From assembly GCA_030039095.1 (NCBI GenBank), contig JASHQP010000110.1, forward strand, positions 1 through 10,002: a stretch of 10,002 nucleotides of DNA, in the 5' to 3' direction. Source of the DNA: Streptosporangiaceae bacterium (GTDB taxonomy: Bacteria > Actinomycetota > Actinomycetes > Streptosporangiales > Streptosporangiaceae). Of the stretch, positions 1 to 6,029 are shown in pieces. How positions within the stretch are numbered: position 1 is the stretch's first letter; every line of letters begins with the position of its first letter. The position numbers were made by a program, and so were the translations under genes. Below the pieces are notes generated by a model that was given only the letters and a program-made list of their open reading frames with translations, was not told the DNA's origin and did not search any database.

Positions 1-1198
1 CCGCGCCAACCTGGTTGCGCAGCTGGGCCAGCCGCTCCGCTCGCTGCGCGGCCGCCCGGGACTCGGCGGCCAGCCGCCGCTCGGCCTCGGCCAGGGCTGC
101 TTCGGCTACCGTGCGCTCGGCCACCACCTCGCCGAGCTGGTCGCGGCTGACGTCAAGCTCCTCGCGCAGCCCGGCTTCCTGCTCGCGCAGCGTTACGGCC
201 TGTGCCTCGAGTTCGTCCGGATCACGGCCGGGGCGTTGCGGGTCCGGGGGAGCGGAAAGGTGCCGGTGCCGCTCGGTGGCCAGGCCGAGCACGCCACGCA
301 GCCGCTCGGACAGGCTGGAGAGCCCGAAGAATGCCTCCTGCGCGGCGGCGAGGCGCGGTGCATGCTGCTGCTCTGCGGCCTCCAGCTCGGCCTCGGCGGC
401 ACGGGCCCCGGCCAGCCCGGCTTCCAGCTCCGCCCGCCGGGCCGCGGTCGCTGCCTCGTCGGTCTCGTCACGCTCGAGCTCGGCCGCCAGCGTGGCGTAG
501 TCGTCGGCCAGCAGCCGCAGCCTGGCGTCGCGCAGGTCGGCCTGGATCACCGCGGCCTTGCGGGCGATCTCCGCCTGTCGCCCGAGGGGCTTGAGCCGGC
601 GGCCGATCTCCGCGGTCAGGTCGACCAGCCGGGTGAGGTTGGCCTGCATGGCCTCCAGCTTGCGCAGCGCCTTCTCCTTGCGCCTGCGGTGCTTGAGTAC
701 CCCGGCTGCCTCCTCGATCAGCGCACGCCGGGCGTCGGGCCCGCTGTTCAGCACCTGGTCCAGCTGGTTCTGGCCCACGATCACGTGCATTTCCCTGCCG
801 AGGCCGGTGTCGGAAAGCAGTTCGGCCACGTCGAGCAAGCGGCACTGGTCGCCGTTGATCGCGTATTCGCTCTGGCCGGACCGGAACAGCAGCCGGCTGA
901 TCGTCACCTCGGCGTAGTCGATTGGCAGCGCACCGTCGCTGTTGTCGATGGTCAGCGAGACCTCGGCGCGGCCCAGCGGCGCCCGGCCCGCGGTGCCGGC
1001 GAACACGACGTCCTCCATCTTGCCGCCGCGCAGCTGCTTGACGCCCTGCTCGCCCATGACCCAGGAGAACGCGTCGACGACATTGGACTTCCCGGACCCG
1101 TTGGGACCGACGACGCAGGTAATTCCCCGCTCGAACCGCAGCGTCGTGGCGGAGGCGAACGACTTGAACCCGCGCAGAGTGAGCGCTTTCAGGTACAC
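1..1198 (-). CDS. smc: Chromosome segregation ATPase SMC, N-terminal part
   Basis: This encodes the first 399 residues of SMC, the ring-forming ATPase that with ScpA/ScpB organises and segregates the chromosome. The N-terminus reads [14 protein letters not shown], typical of bacterial SMC. The Walker A motif GPNGSGKS is at residues 31-38 and the Q-loop GQNQLD follows at about 140. A conserved [15 protein letters not shown] stretch leads into a Glu/Ala/Arg/Leu-rich coiled coil that runs to the window edge. The hinge, the second coiled coil and the Walker B/signature head lie outside the window. The GTG at 1196-1198 is chosen because it gives the exact family N-terminus and has a GGAGGAG ribosome binding site 9 nt upstream. 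A 412-nt gene-free region precedes it, so it probably has its own promoter and is not simply co-transcribed with acyP. The identification is secure; only the 3' end is missing. Confidence 0.97.
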   Translation of the reverse strand, partial: MYLKALTLRGFKSFASATTLRFERGITCVVGPNGSGKSNVVDAFSWVMGEQGVKQLRGGKMEDVVFAGTAGRAPLGRAEVSLTIDNSDGALPIDYAEVTISRLLFRSGQSEYAINGDQCRLLDVAELLSDTGLGREMHVIVGQNQLDQVLNSGPDARRALIEEAAGVLKHRRRKEKALRKLEAMQANLTRLVDLTAEIGRRLKPLGRQAEIARKAAVIQADLRDARLRLLADDYATLAAELERDETDEAATAARRAELEAGLAGARAAEAELEAAEQQHAPRLAAAQEAFFGLSSLSERLRGVLGLATERHRHLSAPPDPQRPGRDPDELEAQAVTLREQEAGLREELDVSRDQLGEVVAERTVAEAALAEAERRLAAESRAAAQRAERLAQLRNQVGA

Positions 1199-1207
1199 CT
1201 GGCAGCT

Positions 1208-1214
1208 CTCCTCC
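1208..1214 (-). promoter_or_regulatory. Ribosome binding site of smc
   Basis: On the minus strand the sequence reads GGAGGAG, with 9 nt between it and the GTG start at 1198. It supports GTG 1198 as the smc start. Confidence 0.75.
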
Positions 1215-1313
1215 TCGAGTGGTCGCCCCGTCCGCGCGCCCGTCCGCGCCGCCGCACCGGCCGTGTTTTCCTGTGCCGGCAGCGCTGCCGATCCCGCCCG
1301 CCACGGCGCGGCT

Positions 1314-1337
1314 CCGCTCGCACCTTACCGCGAGCGG
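1314..1337. repeat. Perfect 8-bp inverted repeat in the smc leader
   Basis: The arms CCGCTCGC (1314-1321) and GCGAGCGG (1330-1337) are exact reverse complements around an 8-nt loop. On the smc-coding strand the loop reads GGTAAGGT. It lies about 115 nt before the smc start, so it could form in the smc 5' leader RNA if transcription begins upstream. An operator role is also possible. Chance hairpins of this size are common in G+C-rich DNA. Confidence 0.35.
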
Positions 1338-1540
1338 CTGTCGCTCCCGCGGATTCGAGCAGCAGACTGCCCAGGACCAGTCATCTTATGTGCCATTCTG
1401 CGGCCAAAACGCGGCACAGCCGCCCAGCCACGCCGACCCACCGCGACGGCGGCGCCCACGCACGCCGAAGCGTCCATGTTTCACGATCTTGCTGCCGATG
1501 ACGGATATCGCGCTGGTTATGGGTGTGGATCATGGAATAT

Positions 1541-1600
1541 CTGGCCGGGGCGGCCAAAGAGGGACGCCTGGTACAGGCGTCCCTCTGTACGTGCGGCCAG
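1541..1600 (-). terminator. Strong hairpin behind the small coiled-coil gene
   Basis: The inner arms AGAGGGACGCCTG (1558-1570) and CAGGCGTCCCTCT (1574-1586) are perfect 13-nt reverse complements with a 3-nt loop GTA. An outer pair CTGGCCG (1541-1547) and CGGCCAG (1594-1600) adds 7 bp. The inner stem begins 24 nt after the stop codon at 1611. On the minus strand only a short TTT follows, so there is no classical U-tract, as is common for actinobacterial terminators. It would separate the 62-aa gene from smc. I infer the terminator role from placement and stem strength. Confidence 0.65.
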
Positions 1601-1610
1601 CCGGCGCCCG

Positions 1611-1799
1611 TCAGGTGAGCGCAGGCTCGCGGACCGGAAGCATCAGGTCGTGCCTTACCTCCGCGGCGAGCACGTCGTTCTCCTCGTGCAGCCTGGCAAG
1701 CTCGGCTTCGAGATCACGTACTCGCTGTTGCAGGCGGCGCATCTCTGAGACCATGCGCGGATCCGGGCCGCCGACGTGGCCATATATAGCCTTCGCCAT
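1611..1799 (-). CDS. Small coiled-coil protein, 62 aa, function unknown
   Basis: The protein starts MAKAIYGHVGGPDPRM and then has a heptad-like Leu/Glu/Arg stretch (about residues 20-48, including RLQQRVRDLEAELARLHEEN), so it should form a short coiled coil and perhaps dimerise. There is no signal peptide, membrane segment or cysteine. It ends PALT. The ATG at 1797-1799 has a GGAGGA ribosome binding site 9 nt upstream, and a strong hairpin follows the stop. Together these say it is a real, separately ended gene. It lies between acyP and smc, 166 nt from acyP. I recall similar short proteins with a G-G-x-D-P-R motif and a coiled coil in actinobacteria, but I cannot name a function. The link with smc is positional only. 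Confidence 0.8.
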   Translation of the reverse strand: MAKAIYGHVGGPDPRMVSEMRRLQQRVRDLEAELARLHEENDVLAAEVRHDLMLPVREPALT

Positions 1800-1808
1800 C
1801 TTGTGAGG

Positions 1809-1814
1809 TCCTCC
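1809..1814 (-). promoter_or_regulatory. Ribosome binding site of the 62-aa gene
   Basis: The minus strand reads GGAGGA, 9 nt before the ATG at 1799. It is the main evidence that this short frame is translated. Confidence 0.7.
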
Positions 1815-1941
1815 ACACTGAGTGACCAGAGTGGGCGCGCATGCTCAGACGCGGAGAAAGCGCAGCCTTGCGCGCGGGTAACGATATCCATGGTCCCACT
1901 GCGACGGGTATCCGGTCAAGTTGACAATTATGCAGGTCAGG

Positions 1942-1965
1942 CGGCCGCTAAATTGCGCGCGGCCG
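1942..1965 (-). terminator. Possible terminator after acyP
   Basis: The arms CGGCCGC (1942-1948) and GCGGCCG (1959-1965) are perfect complements around a 10-nt loop, directly next to the acyP stop codon at 1966-1968. There is no U-tract. The position fits the end of the rnc-mutM-acyP unit, but a 7-bp G/C stem can occur by chance here. Confidence 0.3.
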
Positions 1966-2250
1966 TCATCGCTCGGAGAACCCGGTGAGGCCGCCGTGCG
2001 GCTCGTCCCACCGATGCGTCACGCGGACCACGCGCCCGGGGGTCTCCGTGCCCTCGAGCAGGGACAGAAGCTCGCCGCAGGCCGCTGAGGCGCCTTCGGC
2101 GATAACCCGGACCCGGCCGTCCTCGAGGTTCTCCGCCCAGCCCGCGAGGCCGAGTTCCAGCGCCCGTGCCCGCGCCCACCAGCGAAACCCGACGCCCTGG
2201 ACCCGGCCCTCCACCCAGGCCGTGAGGCGGGCCTGCCCTCCCGGGGTCAT
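1966..2250 (-). CDS. acyP: Acylphosphatase
   Basis: This small enzyme (94 aa, the usual family length) hydrolyses carboxyl-phosphate bonds of acyl phosphates in the cytoplasm. The signature [11 protein letters not shown] is at residues 15-25, with the phosphate-binding and catalytic arginine at R23. The catalytic asparagine is N41 in the segment [11 protein letters not shown], followed by VRVIAEG. The ATG at 2248-2250 gives the expected N-terminus. It overlaps the mutM stop by 4 nt (ATGA), so translation is probably coupled to mutM and no strong ribosome binding site is needed; none is evident. A longer upstream extension of the frame runs through mutM and is not supported. An acylphosphatase between mutM and smc is the usual actinobacterial arrangement. 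Its physiological substrate is not clear from the sequence. Confidence 0.94.
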   Translation of the reverse strand: MTPGGQARLTAWVEGRVQGVGFRWWARARALELGLAGWAENLEDGRVRVIAEGASAACGELLSLLEGTETPGRVVRVTHRWDEPHGGLTGFSER

Positions 2251-3095
2251 GGCCGGGTCCGCGGGCGTGGCTGGCACCCGGGGCAGCTGAAAGCCGACCT
2301 GTTCATGAACGGATCCCGCCGCACCGGCGTGCCGCACCTGCGGCACGGCTGGCCCGCGCGCCCGTAGACGTTGAGGGACCGCTCGAAGTAGCCGCTCTGG
2401 CCGTTCACGTTGACGTACAGGCTGTCGAACGTGGTGCCGCCAGCGCTGAGCGACTCGGCGAACACCTCCTGAACCGCCCCGAACAGCTGGGCGATCGCGG
2501 CCGGCCGCAGCTGCTGGCCCTCTCGCGCCCAGTGCAGGCGCGCCCGCCACAGTGCCTCGTCGGCGTAGATGTTGCCGATGCCGCTGACCAGCGACTGGTC
2601 GAGCAGGGCGCGCTTGATCCCGCTGTGCCGGCTGCGGATCCTGGCTGTCACGGCCGCCAGGTCGAACGCGGGCTCGAGAGGATCGGGGGCGATGTGCGCG
2701 ATCGCGGCGGGCAGCGACGCTCCGCCCACCGCCAGGGACAGGTGGCCGAACGTCCGCTGATCGCTGAAGCGCAGGTCAGGGCCGGAGTCGGTGAAGGTCA
2801 GGCGGACCCGGACATGCGGCGACAGCGGGCGCGACGGGTCGCCGACCAGCAGCTGGCCGCTCATGCCAAGGTGCGCGAGCACCGCATCATCGCCGACCGG
2901 CAGCCACAGGTACTTGCCGCGTCGCAGCGCACCGGTGATCTTGCGTCCGCGCACGGCAGCGGCGAAGTCATCGGGTCCGGCGACGTGGCGGCGCAGCGCG
3001 CGGGGATGCAGCATCTGCACCGAGTCGATGGTGCGGCCCACGACGTGCCGCTCGAGCCCCCGCCGGATGATCTCGACCTCCGGGAGCTCGGGCAC
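2247..3095 (-). CDS. mutM: Formamidopyrimidine-DNA glycosylase (Fpg/MutM)
   Basis: This is a bifunctional base-excision repair enzyme that removes 8-oxoguanine and formamidopyrimidines and cuts the resulting abasic site. It has 282 residues, normal for the family. After the start Met the protein reads PELPEVE: Pro2 is the Schiff-base nucleophile and Glu3 is catalytic. K61 in RRGKYLW is the conserved beta-lysine and M78 in LGMSG is in the base-eversion region. GIGNIYADE is at 172-180. The zinc finger uses C251, C254, C271 and C274 (CxxC-x16-CxxC), with the DNA-binding arginine in NRSAF. The GTG start at 3093-3095 is 2 nt after the rnc stop and has a CGGAG ribosome binding site within the end of rnc. 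It overlaps acyP by 4 nt. All key residues are present. Confidence 0.97.
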   Translation of the reverse strand: MPELPEVEIIRRGLERHVVGRTIDSVQMLHPRALRRHVAGPDDFAAAVRGRKITGALRRGKYLWLPVGDDAVLAHLGMSGQLLVGDPSRPLSPHVRVRLTFTDSGPDLRFSDQRTFGHLSLAVGGASLPAAIAHIAPDPLEPAFDLAAVTARIRSRHSGIKRALLDQSLVSGIGNIYADEALWRARLHWAREGQQLRPAAIAQLFGAVQEVFAESLSAGGTTFDSLYVNVNGQSGYFERSLNVYGRAGQPCRRCGTPVRRDPFMNRSAFSCPGCQPRPRTRP

Positions 3096-3097
3096 GC

Positions 3098-3931
3098 TCA
3101 GCTCCGCCGCGCGGTGCCGCGGCCGCTGGCTCCGGGCTCGTCATCATCGTCGGCGCCGGCGGCCGGATCGCCGCCGCCCGCGGCGGCCCCCGCCGCCATG
3201 GAGTTGCTCTCGGTGATCGAGGTCCACGCCGCCTCGGCGGCCTGCTGCTCCGCTTCCTTCTTGGACCGCCCCTCGCCCTCGCCATACGTGCGGCCGGCGA
3301 TCCTGACCGAGGCGCGGAACGACTTCTGGTGGTCGGGCCCGCTCTCCTCGACGTGATACTCGGGCACACCGAGGATCTCCGCCGCGGTCAGCTCCTGCAG
3401 CGAGGTCTTCCAGTCGAGGCCCGCCCCCAGCCGGGCCGAGCGGGCGATCACCGGGTCGAACAGCCGGTGCACGAGCGCGTCGGCCTCGGTGAGTCCGCGA
3501 TCGAGGTAGACGGCGCCGAGCACCGCCTCGAGCGTGTCGGCCAGGATCGACGACTTATCCCTGCCGCCGGTGCCCTCCTCGCCCTTGCCGAGGCGGACAT
3601 AGTCACCAAGGTGCAGCCCGCGGGCGACACCGGCCAGAGCACGCATGTTGACCACGGCGGCGCGCAGCTTCGCCAGCTGTCCCTCGGGCAGGTCGGGATA
3701 CTCGCGGAAGAGGGTGTCGGTGACGATCAGGCCCAGCACCGAGTCGCCCAGGAACTCCAGACGCTCGTTGGTCGGCAGCCCGCCGTTCTCGTACGCAAAC
3801 GAGCGGTGGGTGAGGGCGCGCTCCAGCAACTCGGGCCCCAGCGGGACCTCGAGGGCGTTCAGCAACTCGGCGGTCACGGAACTCGCGGCGTCGGGAACTG
3901 CCGGCCCACCGTCACCTGCTGCGCTAATCAC
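3098..3931 (-). CDS. rnc: Ribonuclease III
   Basis: RNase III cuts double-stranded RNA and processes the rRNA precursor. The catalytic domain (about residues 20-160) carries the signature [10 protein letters not shown] at 55-64. E59, D63, D132 and E135 match the metal-binding acidic residues of the E. coli enzyme, and E83 matches the supporting glutamate. A double-stranded RNA binding domain follows (about 174-242, ending in [13 protein letters not shown]). The last 35 residues are a Gly/Ala-rich tail with an acidic DDDDE cluster and a basic end, longer than in typical enzymes. The GTG start at 3929-3931 has an AAGGAGG ribosome binding site 5 nt upstream. The gene is 57 nt downstream of rpmF and 2 nt upstream of mutM. 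The function is secure; the role of the tail is unknown. Confidence 0.97.
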   Translation of the reverse strand: MISAAGDGGPAVPDAASSVTAELLNALEVPLGPELLERALTHRSFAYENGGLPTNERLEFLGDSVLGLIVTDTLFREYPDLPEGQLAKLRAAVVNMRALAGVARGLHLGDYVRLGKGEEGTGGRDKSSILADTLEAVLGAVYLDRGLTEADALVHRLFDPVIARSARLGAGLDWKTSLQELTAAEILGVPEYHVEESGPDHQKSFRASVRIAGRTYGEGEGRSKKEAEQQAAEAAWTSITESNSMAAGAAAGGGDPAAGADDDDEPGASGRGTARRS

Positions 3932-3936
3932 GCTTC

Positions 3937-3943
3937 CCTCCTT
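3937..3943 (-). promoter_or_regulatory. Ribosome binding site of rnc
   Basis: The minus strand reads AAGGAGG, 5 nt before the GTG start at 3931. This near-consensus site decides the start. Confidence 0.75.
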
Positions 3944-3972
3944 TCCGCCGAGCCCGAGTGGTCGAGCCCGCG

Positions 3973-3988
3973 CCCCGACTCTCCGGGG
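3973..3988 (-). terminator. Weak hairpin between rpmF and rnc
   Basis: The arms CCCCG (3984-3988) and CGGGG (3973-3977) enclose a 6-nt loop immediately after the rpmF stop codon. There is no U-tract. It might attenuate readthrough into rnc or protect the rpmF mRNA end. At five base pairs it could equally be chance. Confidence 0.25.
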
Positions 3989-4165
3989 TCAGGAGGGGTT
4001 GATCACCTGGCGCCGGTTGTACGTGCCGCACGTCGGGCACGCGGTGTGCGGCAGCTTGGGGTCACGGCACTGCGGGCAGGTCACGAGCTGTGGGGCCGTG
4101 GTCTTCCACTGGGCCCTGCGTGACCTGGTGTTGCTGCGCGACATTCTCCGCTTGGGGACGGCCAC
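3989..4165 (-). CDS. rpmF: 50S ribosomal protein L32
   Basis: L32 is a small protein of the large ribosomal subunit. The 58-aa product reads [20 protein letters not shown] at its N-terminus, typical of actinobacterial L32, and ends in RRQVINPS. Four cysteines (C30, C33, C43, C46, as CPQC and CPTC) form a zinc ribbon, so this is the zinc-binding form. The GTG at 4163-4165 is chosen because it gives the family N-terminus and lies 1 nt after the stop of the YceD-family gene, which implies coupling. The frame is open further upstream through that gene, but the extension has no support. The pairing of a DUF177 gene with rpmF is conserved across bacteria. Confidence 0.97.
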   Translation of the reverse strand: MAVPKRRMSRSNTRSRRAQWKTTAPQLVTCPQCRDPKLPHTACPTCGTYNRRQVINPS

Positions 4166-4166
4166 G

Positions 4167-4760
4167 TCAGCGCTCCTTCCTTCTCTCCGGCACGGGGGAA
4201 CCGTCCGGCCCTGTCTCCGGCATGGGGGAACCGTCCGGCTTCTGATCGTCGATGCCCGCGTCGGCGTGGGCATGTCCGGCCCCCGCGTCAGCAAGCCGTA
4301 CACCGCATTCGGGGCACAGCCCCGGGCAATCCTCGGCACACAACGGCGCGAGCGGCAGCTCGAGCACCAGCGCGTCGCGCAGGGCCGGCTCGAGGTCGAG
4401 CAGGTCCCCGTCCAGAAGATACCCGTCAGCGTCCTCGTCGCTCACGTCATCGGAGAACAGCTCTGTGAATCGGACATCTATCGCAGAAGCGAACAGATCC
4501 AGGCATCGCGCGCACTCCCCCACCAGCGGAGCCCGCACCGTCGCGGTCGCCAGCACGCCGTCAGTGACCCGCTCGAGCCGGACTTCCAGCTCGAGCTCGG
4601 CCCCCTCGGGGACGCTCACCATCTCGACCCCAAGACCTGCGGGCGCCGGCGCGGTCCGGTTCACCGAGCGCACGTCGGCAAAACCGAGGCTCCGGGTGTC
4701 GAACACGAACGGCAACCGCGGGTCCAGCCGCTTGGAGTGATTTGGGTTGGCTTTTGGCAT
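4167..4760 (-). CDS. yceD: DUF177/YceD-family protein linked to large-subunit rRNA
   Basis: The E. coli relative YceD is needed for 23S rRNA accumulation and is also encoded just before rpmF. The 197-aa product has the actinobacterial pattern: [16 protein letters not shown] near the N-terminus, a CxxC in [10 protein letters not shown] mid-protein, an acidic [18 protein letters not shown] stretch, then [14 protein letters not shown]. These cysteines suggest metal binding. The last part is low-complexity (AGHAHADAG) and ends in two near-identical 10-residue units (175-194). The ATG at 4758-4760 is preferred by comparison with relatives. A TTG three codons upstream is the alternative, and neither has a clear ribosome binding site. 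The stop is 1 nt before the rpmF start. The family assignment is firm and the molecular role less so. Confidence 0.9.
   Translation of the reverse strand: MPKANPNHSKRLDPRLPFVFDTRSLGFADVRSVNRTAPAPAGLGVEMVSVPEGAELELEVRLERVTDGVLATATVRAPLVGECARCLDLFASAIDVRFTELFSDDVSDEDADGYLLDGDLLDLEPALRDALVLELPLAPLCAEDCPGLCPECGVRLADAGAGHAHADAGIDDQKPDGSPMPETGPDGSPVPERRKER
4184..4239. repeat. 30-nt tandem repeat in the YceD-family gene
   Basis: Positions 4184-4209 and 4214-4239 match at 25 of 26 bases with a period of 30 nt; the one difference is C4193 versus T4223. The repeat is in frame and gives two units, [10 protein letters not shown] and [10 protein letters not shown], at the protein's C-terminus. It looks like a recent in-frame duplication. 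Confidence 0.85.
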
Positions 4761-4795
4761 GGCAGTCAAAGGTACGGACGGGCATTCGGGCGGTC

Positions 4796-4825
4796 AGCAT
4801 ACCTGGCTGCCTGCGCGAAACCCAA
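4796..4825 (-). promoter_or_regulatory. Candidate promoter for yceD-rpmF
   Basis: On the minus strand TTGGGT (4820-4825) and TATGCT (4796-4801) are separated by 18 nt, acceptable for a housekeeping sigma-70-type promoter. Transcription would start near 4789, about 30 nt before the ATG at 4760. It sits in the gap after coaD, where a new unit would be expected to begin. The -35 element is only a partial match. Confidence 0.4.
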
Positions 4826-4863
4826 GTCGGCACCGGGCGCGGCCGGTGTCAGGCCGCTGTGCT

Positions 4864-4890
4864 GCAGCGCGGCATCTGCCGTCACGCTGC
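4864..4890 (-). terminator. Possible terminator after coaD
   Basis: GCAGCG (4864-4869) pairs with CGCTGC (4885-4890), and inside it CGGCA (4870-4874) pairs with TGCCG (4877-4881), giving 11 bp with a 3-nt bulge. It begins 38 nt after the coaD stop. There is no U-tract. A second, weaker hairpin lies at 4831-4848 (CACCGG/CCGGTG). The position between two gene units supports a terminator role. Confidence 0.4.
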
Positions 4891-4928
4891 GCCGACAAGC
4901 CGCCCCGTTGCGGCTCGCCGCTGCGGCC

Positions 4929-5411
4929 TCAGGGCGCCTCGGCCGCCCGCACCTTGAGCCGGTCGAGCACCGGGCCGGGCACCAGGCTGGTGACGTCGCC
5001 GCCGTACTTGGCGAAATCCTTCACCAGGCTCGACGACAGGAACGCGTAGAGCGGGTTCGTGGAGATGAACACCGTCTCCACTCCTGCCTGGTTGTAGTTC
5101 ATCTGGGCCATCTGCAGCTCGTAGTCGAAATCGCTGACCGCGCGCAGGCCTTTGACGATCGCCGAGACGTCGTTGGCCTTGCAGAAGTCCACGATCAGGC
5201 CATCGAACTTGGCTACCTGGACGTTCTCCAGCCCCCTGGTGACCTCGCGCAGCATCTCCACCCGCTCGTCGACGCTGAACAGCGGGCTCTTGTTCGGGTT
5301 GCGCAAGACGGCGACGACGACCTCGTCATAGAGCTTCGCCGCGCGGGTGACGATGTCGAGATGTCCGTTGGTGACCGGGTCGAATGATCCTGGGCAGACC
5401 ACACGGCGCAC
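4929..5411 (-). CDS. coaD: Phosphopantetheine adenylyltransferase, internal start
   Basis: CoaD transfers AMP from ATP to 4'-phosphopantetheine, the penultimate step of coenzyme A synthesis. From the GTG at 5409-5411 the product is 160 aa, the normal family length, starting MRRVVCPGSFDPVTNGH. The nucleotide-binding TNGH motif is at 14-17. The segment VKGLRAVSDFDYELQMAQMN and the later FLSSSLVKDFA match conserved substrate and ATP-binding regions. The GTG has purine-rich ribosome binding sequence upstream, so free CoaD is likely even though the frame is continuous with rsmD. The gene ends 168 nt before the YceD-family start. The enzyme assignment is secure. The balance between free and fused forms is not visible from sequence. 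Confidence 0.93.
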   Translation of the reverse strand: MRRVVCPGSFDPVTNGHLDIVTRAAKLYDEVVVAVLRNPNKSPLFSVDERVEMLREVTRGLENVQVAKFDGLIVDFCKANDVSAIVKGLRAVSDFDYELQMAQMNYNQAGVETVFISTNPLYAFLSSSLVKDFAKYGGDVTSLVPGPVLDRLKVRAAEAP

Positions 5412-6020
5412 GCTGACTCCCCCTCCTGGCGGTGACGCTGCCGCAGGCCCCGCGCCTGCGGCCAGACCGTACCAGAACGTGGCCTCACCGTAACCGCGAG
5501 ACCGGTCGGGCGTATACCCGGCTGGCCAGCTGAATGGGCCTGCCCTGCTGGCCCGCTCCACCACGACCAGCGCGCCGGGCGCGAGCCAGCCGAACTCGTG
5601 CAGCGCGGCCAGCGCCCGGTGCACGTCGGCATCCGGCACGGCATAAGGCGGGTCGGCGAACACGAGGTCACGCGGCTGCAGGTCTGCGGGCCCGCGGGCG
5701 AGCACCCGCTCGACCGTGCCGGCAATCAGCCGCGCGCCGGGCAGCCGCAGCGCCTCGATGTTGGCGCGGATGACCCTGGCCGCCTGCGCGTCCGCCTCGA
5801 CGAGGATGACGTCACAGGCCCCCCGCGACAGCGCCTCGAGCCCCACGGCGCCCGAGCCCGCATACAGGTCGAGCGCTCTGGCCCCGTCGATCGGGCCGCG
5901 GATCGCCAGGATCGTGGCGAACAGGCCCTCGCGGGCCCGGTCCGACGTGGGCCGTGTCTGCTGGCCGCGCGGCACGGCCAGCCGCCTGCCGCCGGCGGTC
6001 CCTGCGATGATGCGGGTCAC
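4929..6020 (-). CDS. rsmD: RsmD-CoaD fusion: 16S rRNA methyltransferase and phosphopantetheine adenylyltransferase
   Basis: One uninterrupted 363-codon frame carries two normally separate enzymes. Residues 1 to about 187 (encoded within 5412-6020) are RsmD, which methylates N2 of a guanine in the small-subunit rRNA (G966 in E. coli). The SAM-binding motif DLYAGSGAVG is at 51-60 and the catalytic DPPY at 123-126. The segment RPTSDRAREGLFATI is typical of the family. The RsmD part ends at GYGEATFWYG, where free RsmD proteins usually stop within a few residues. Instead an Ala/Gly/Pro-rich linker of about 16 residues leads into CoaD from residue 204. No frame contains a stop at the junction. The GTG start at 6018-6020 is 9 nt after the recG stop. 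RsmD is certain; whether the cell makes the fused protein is inferred. Confidence 0.85.
   Translation of the reverse strand: MTRIIAGTAGGRRLAVPRGQQTRPTSDRAREGLFATILAIRGPIDGARALDLYAGSGAVGLEALSRGACDVILVEADAQAARVIRANIEALRLPGARLIAGTVERVLARGPADLQPRDLVFADPPYAVPDADVHRALAALHEFGWLAPGALVVVERASRAGPFSWPAGYTPDRSRGYGEATFWYGLAAGAGPAAASPPGGGVSVRRVVCPGSFDPVTNGHLDIVTRAAKLYDEVVVAVLRNPNKSPLFSVDERVEMLREVTRGLENVQVAKFDGLIVDFCKANDVSAIVKGLRAVSDFDYELQMAQMNYNQAGVETVFISTNPLYAFLSSSLVKDFAKYGGDVTSLVPGPVLDRLKVRAAEAP
5417..5427 (-). promoter_or_regulatory. Internal ribosome binding site for coaD
   Basis: The minus strand reads AGGAGGGGGAG, followed by 5 nt before the GTG at 5411. AGGAGG alone would have 10-nt spacing and GGAG a 5-nt spacing. 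It argues for separate initiation of CoaD within the longer rsmD frame. Confidence 0.7.
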
Positions 6021-6029
6021 GGCGCCGAC

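Larger units (their letters stand above)
1199..1610. other. Gene-free region upstream of smc
   Basis: This 412-nt stretch has no convincing gene on either strand; reading frames crossing it lack family resemblance and a ribosome binding site. It holds the smc ribosome binding site, a perfect 8-bp hairpin (1314-1337), a weak minus-strand TAAGAT box at 1385-1390 that could be a -10 element about 190 nt before smc but lacks a good -35, and the large hairpin at 1541-1600 behind the small upstream gene. The part around 1470-1545 is visibly richer in A+T than its surroundings. The smc promoter is probably here, but I cannot fix its position. Confidence 0.6.

Noticed and set aside
236..1501. 421-codon plus-strand frame opposite smc
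   Set aside because: It mirrors the SMC head and coiled-coil coding sequence and continues into gene-free DNA; there is no start signal or domain.
1921..1954. Plus-strand TTGACA followed by TAAATT as a promoter
   Set aside because: The spacing is 22 nt, too long for a normal promoter, and no plus-strand gene follows.
1966..2550. Longer acylphosphatase frame starting at 2550
   Set aside because: The extra part overlaps mutM in another frame; ATG 2250 gives the exact family length.
3645..5387. 580-codon plus-strand frame across rnc, rpmF, yceD and coaD
   Set aside because: It crosses four recognised genes and their intergenic gaps on the other strand and shows no family resemblance.
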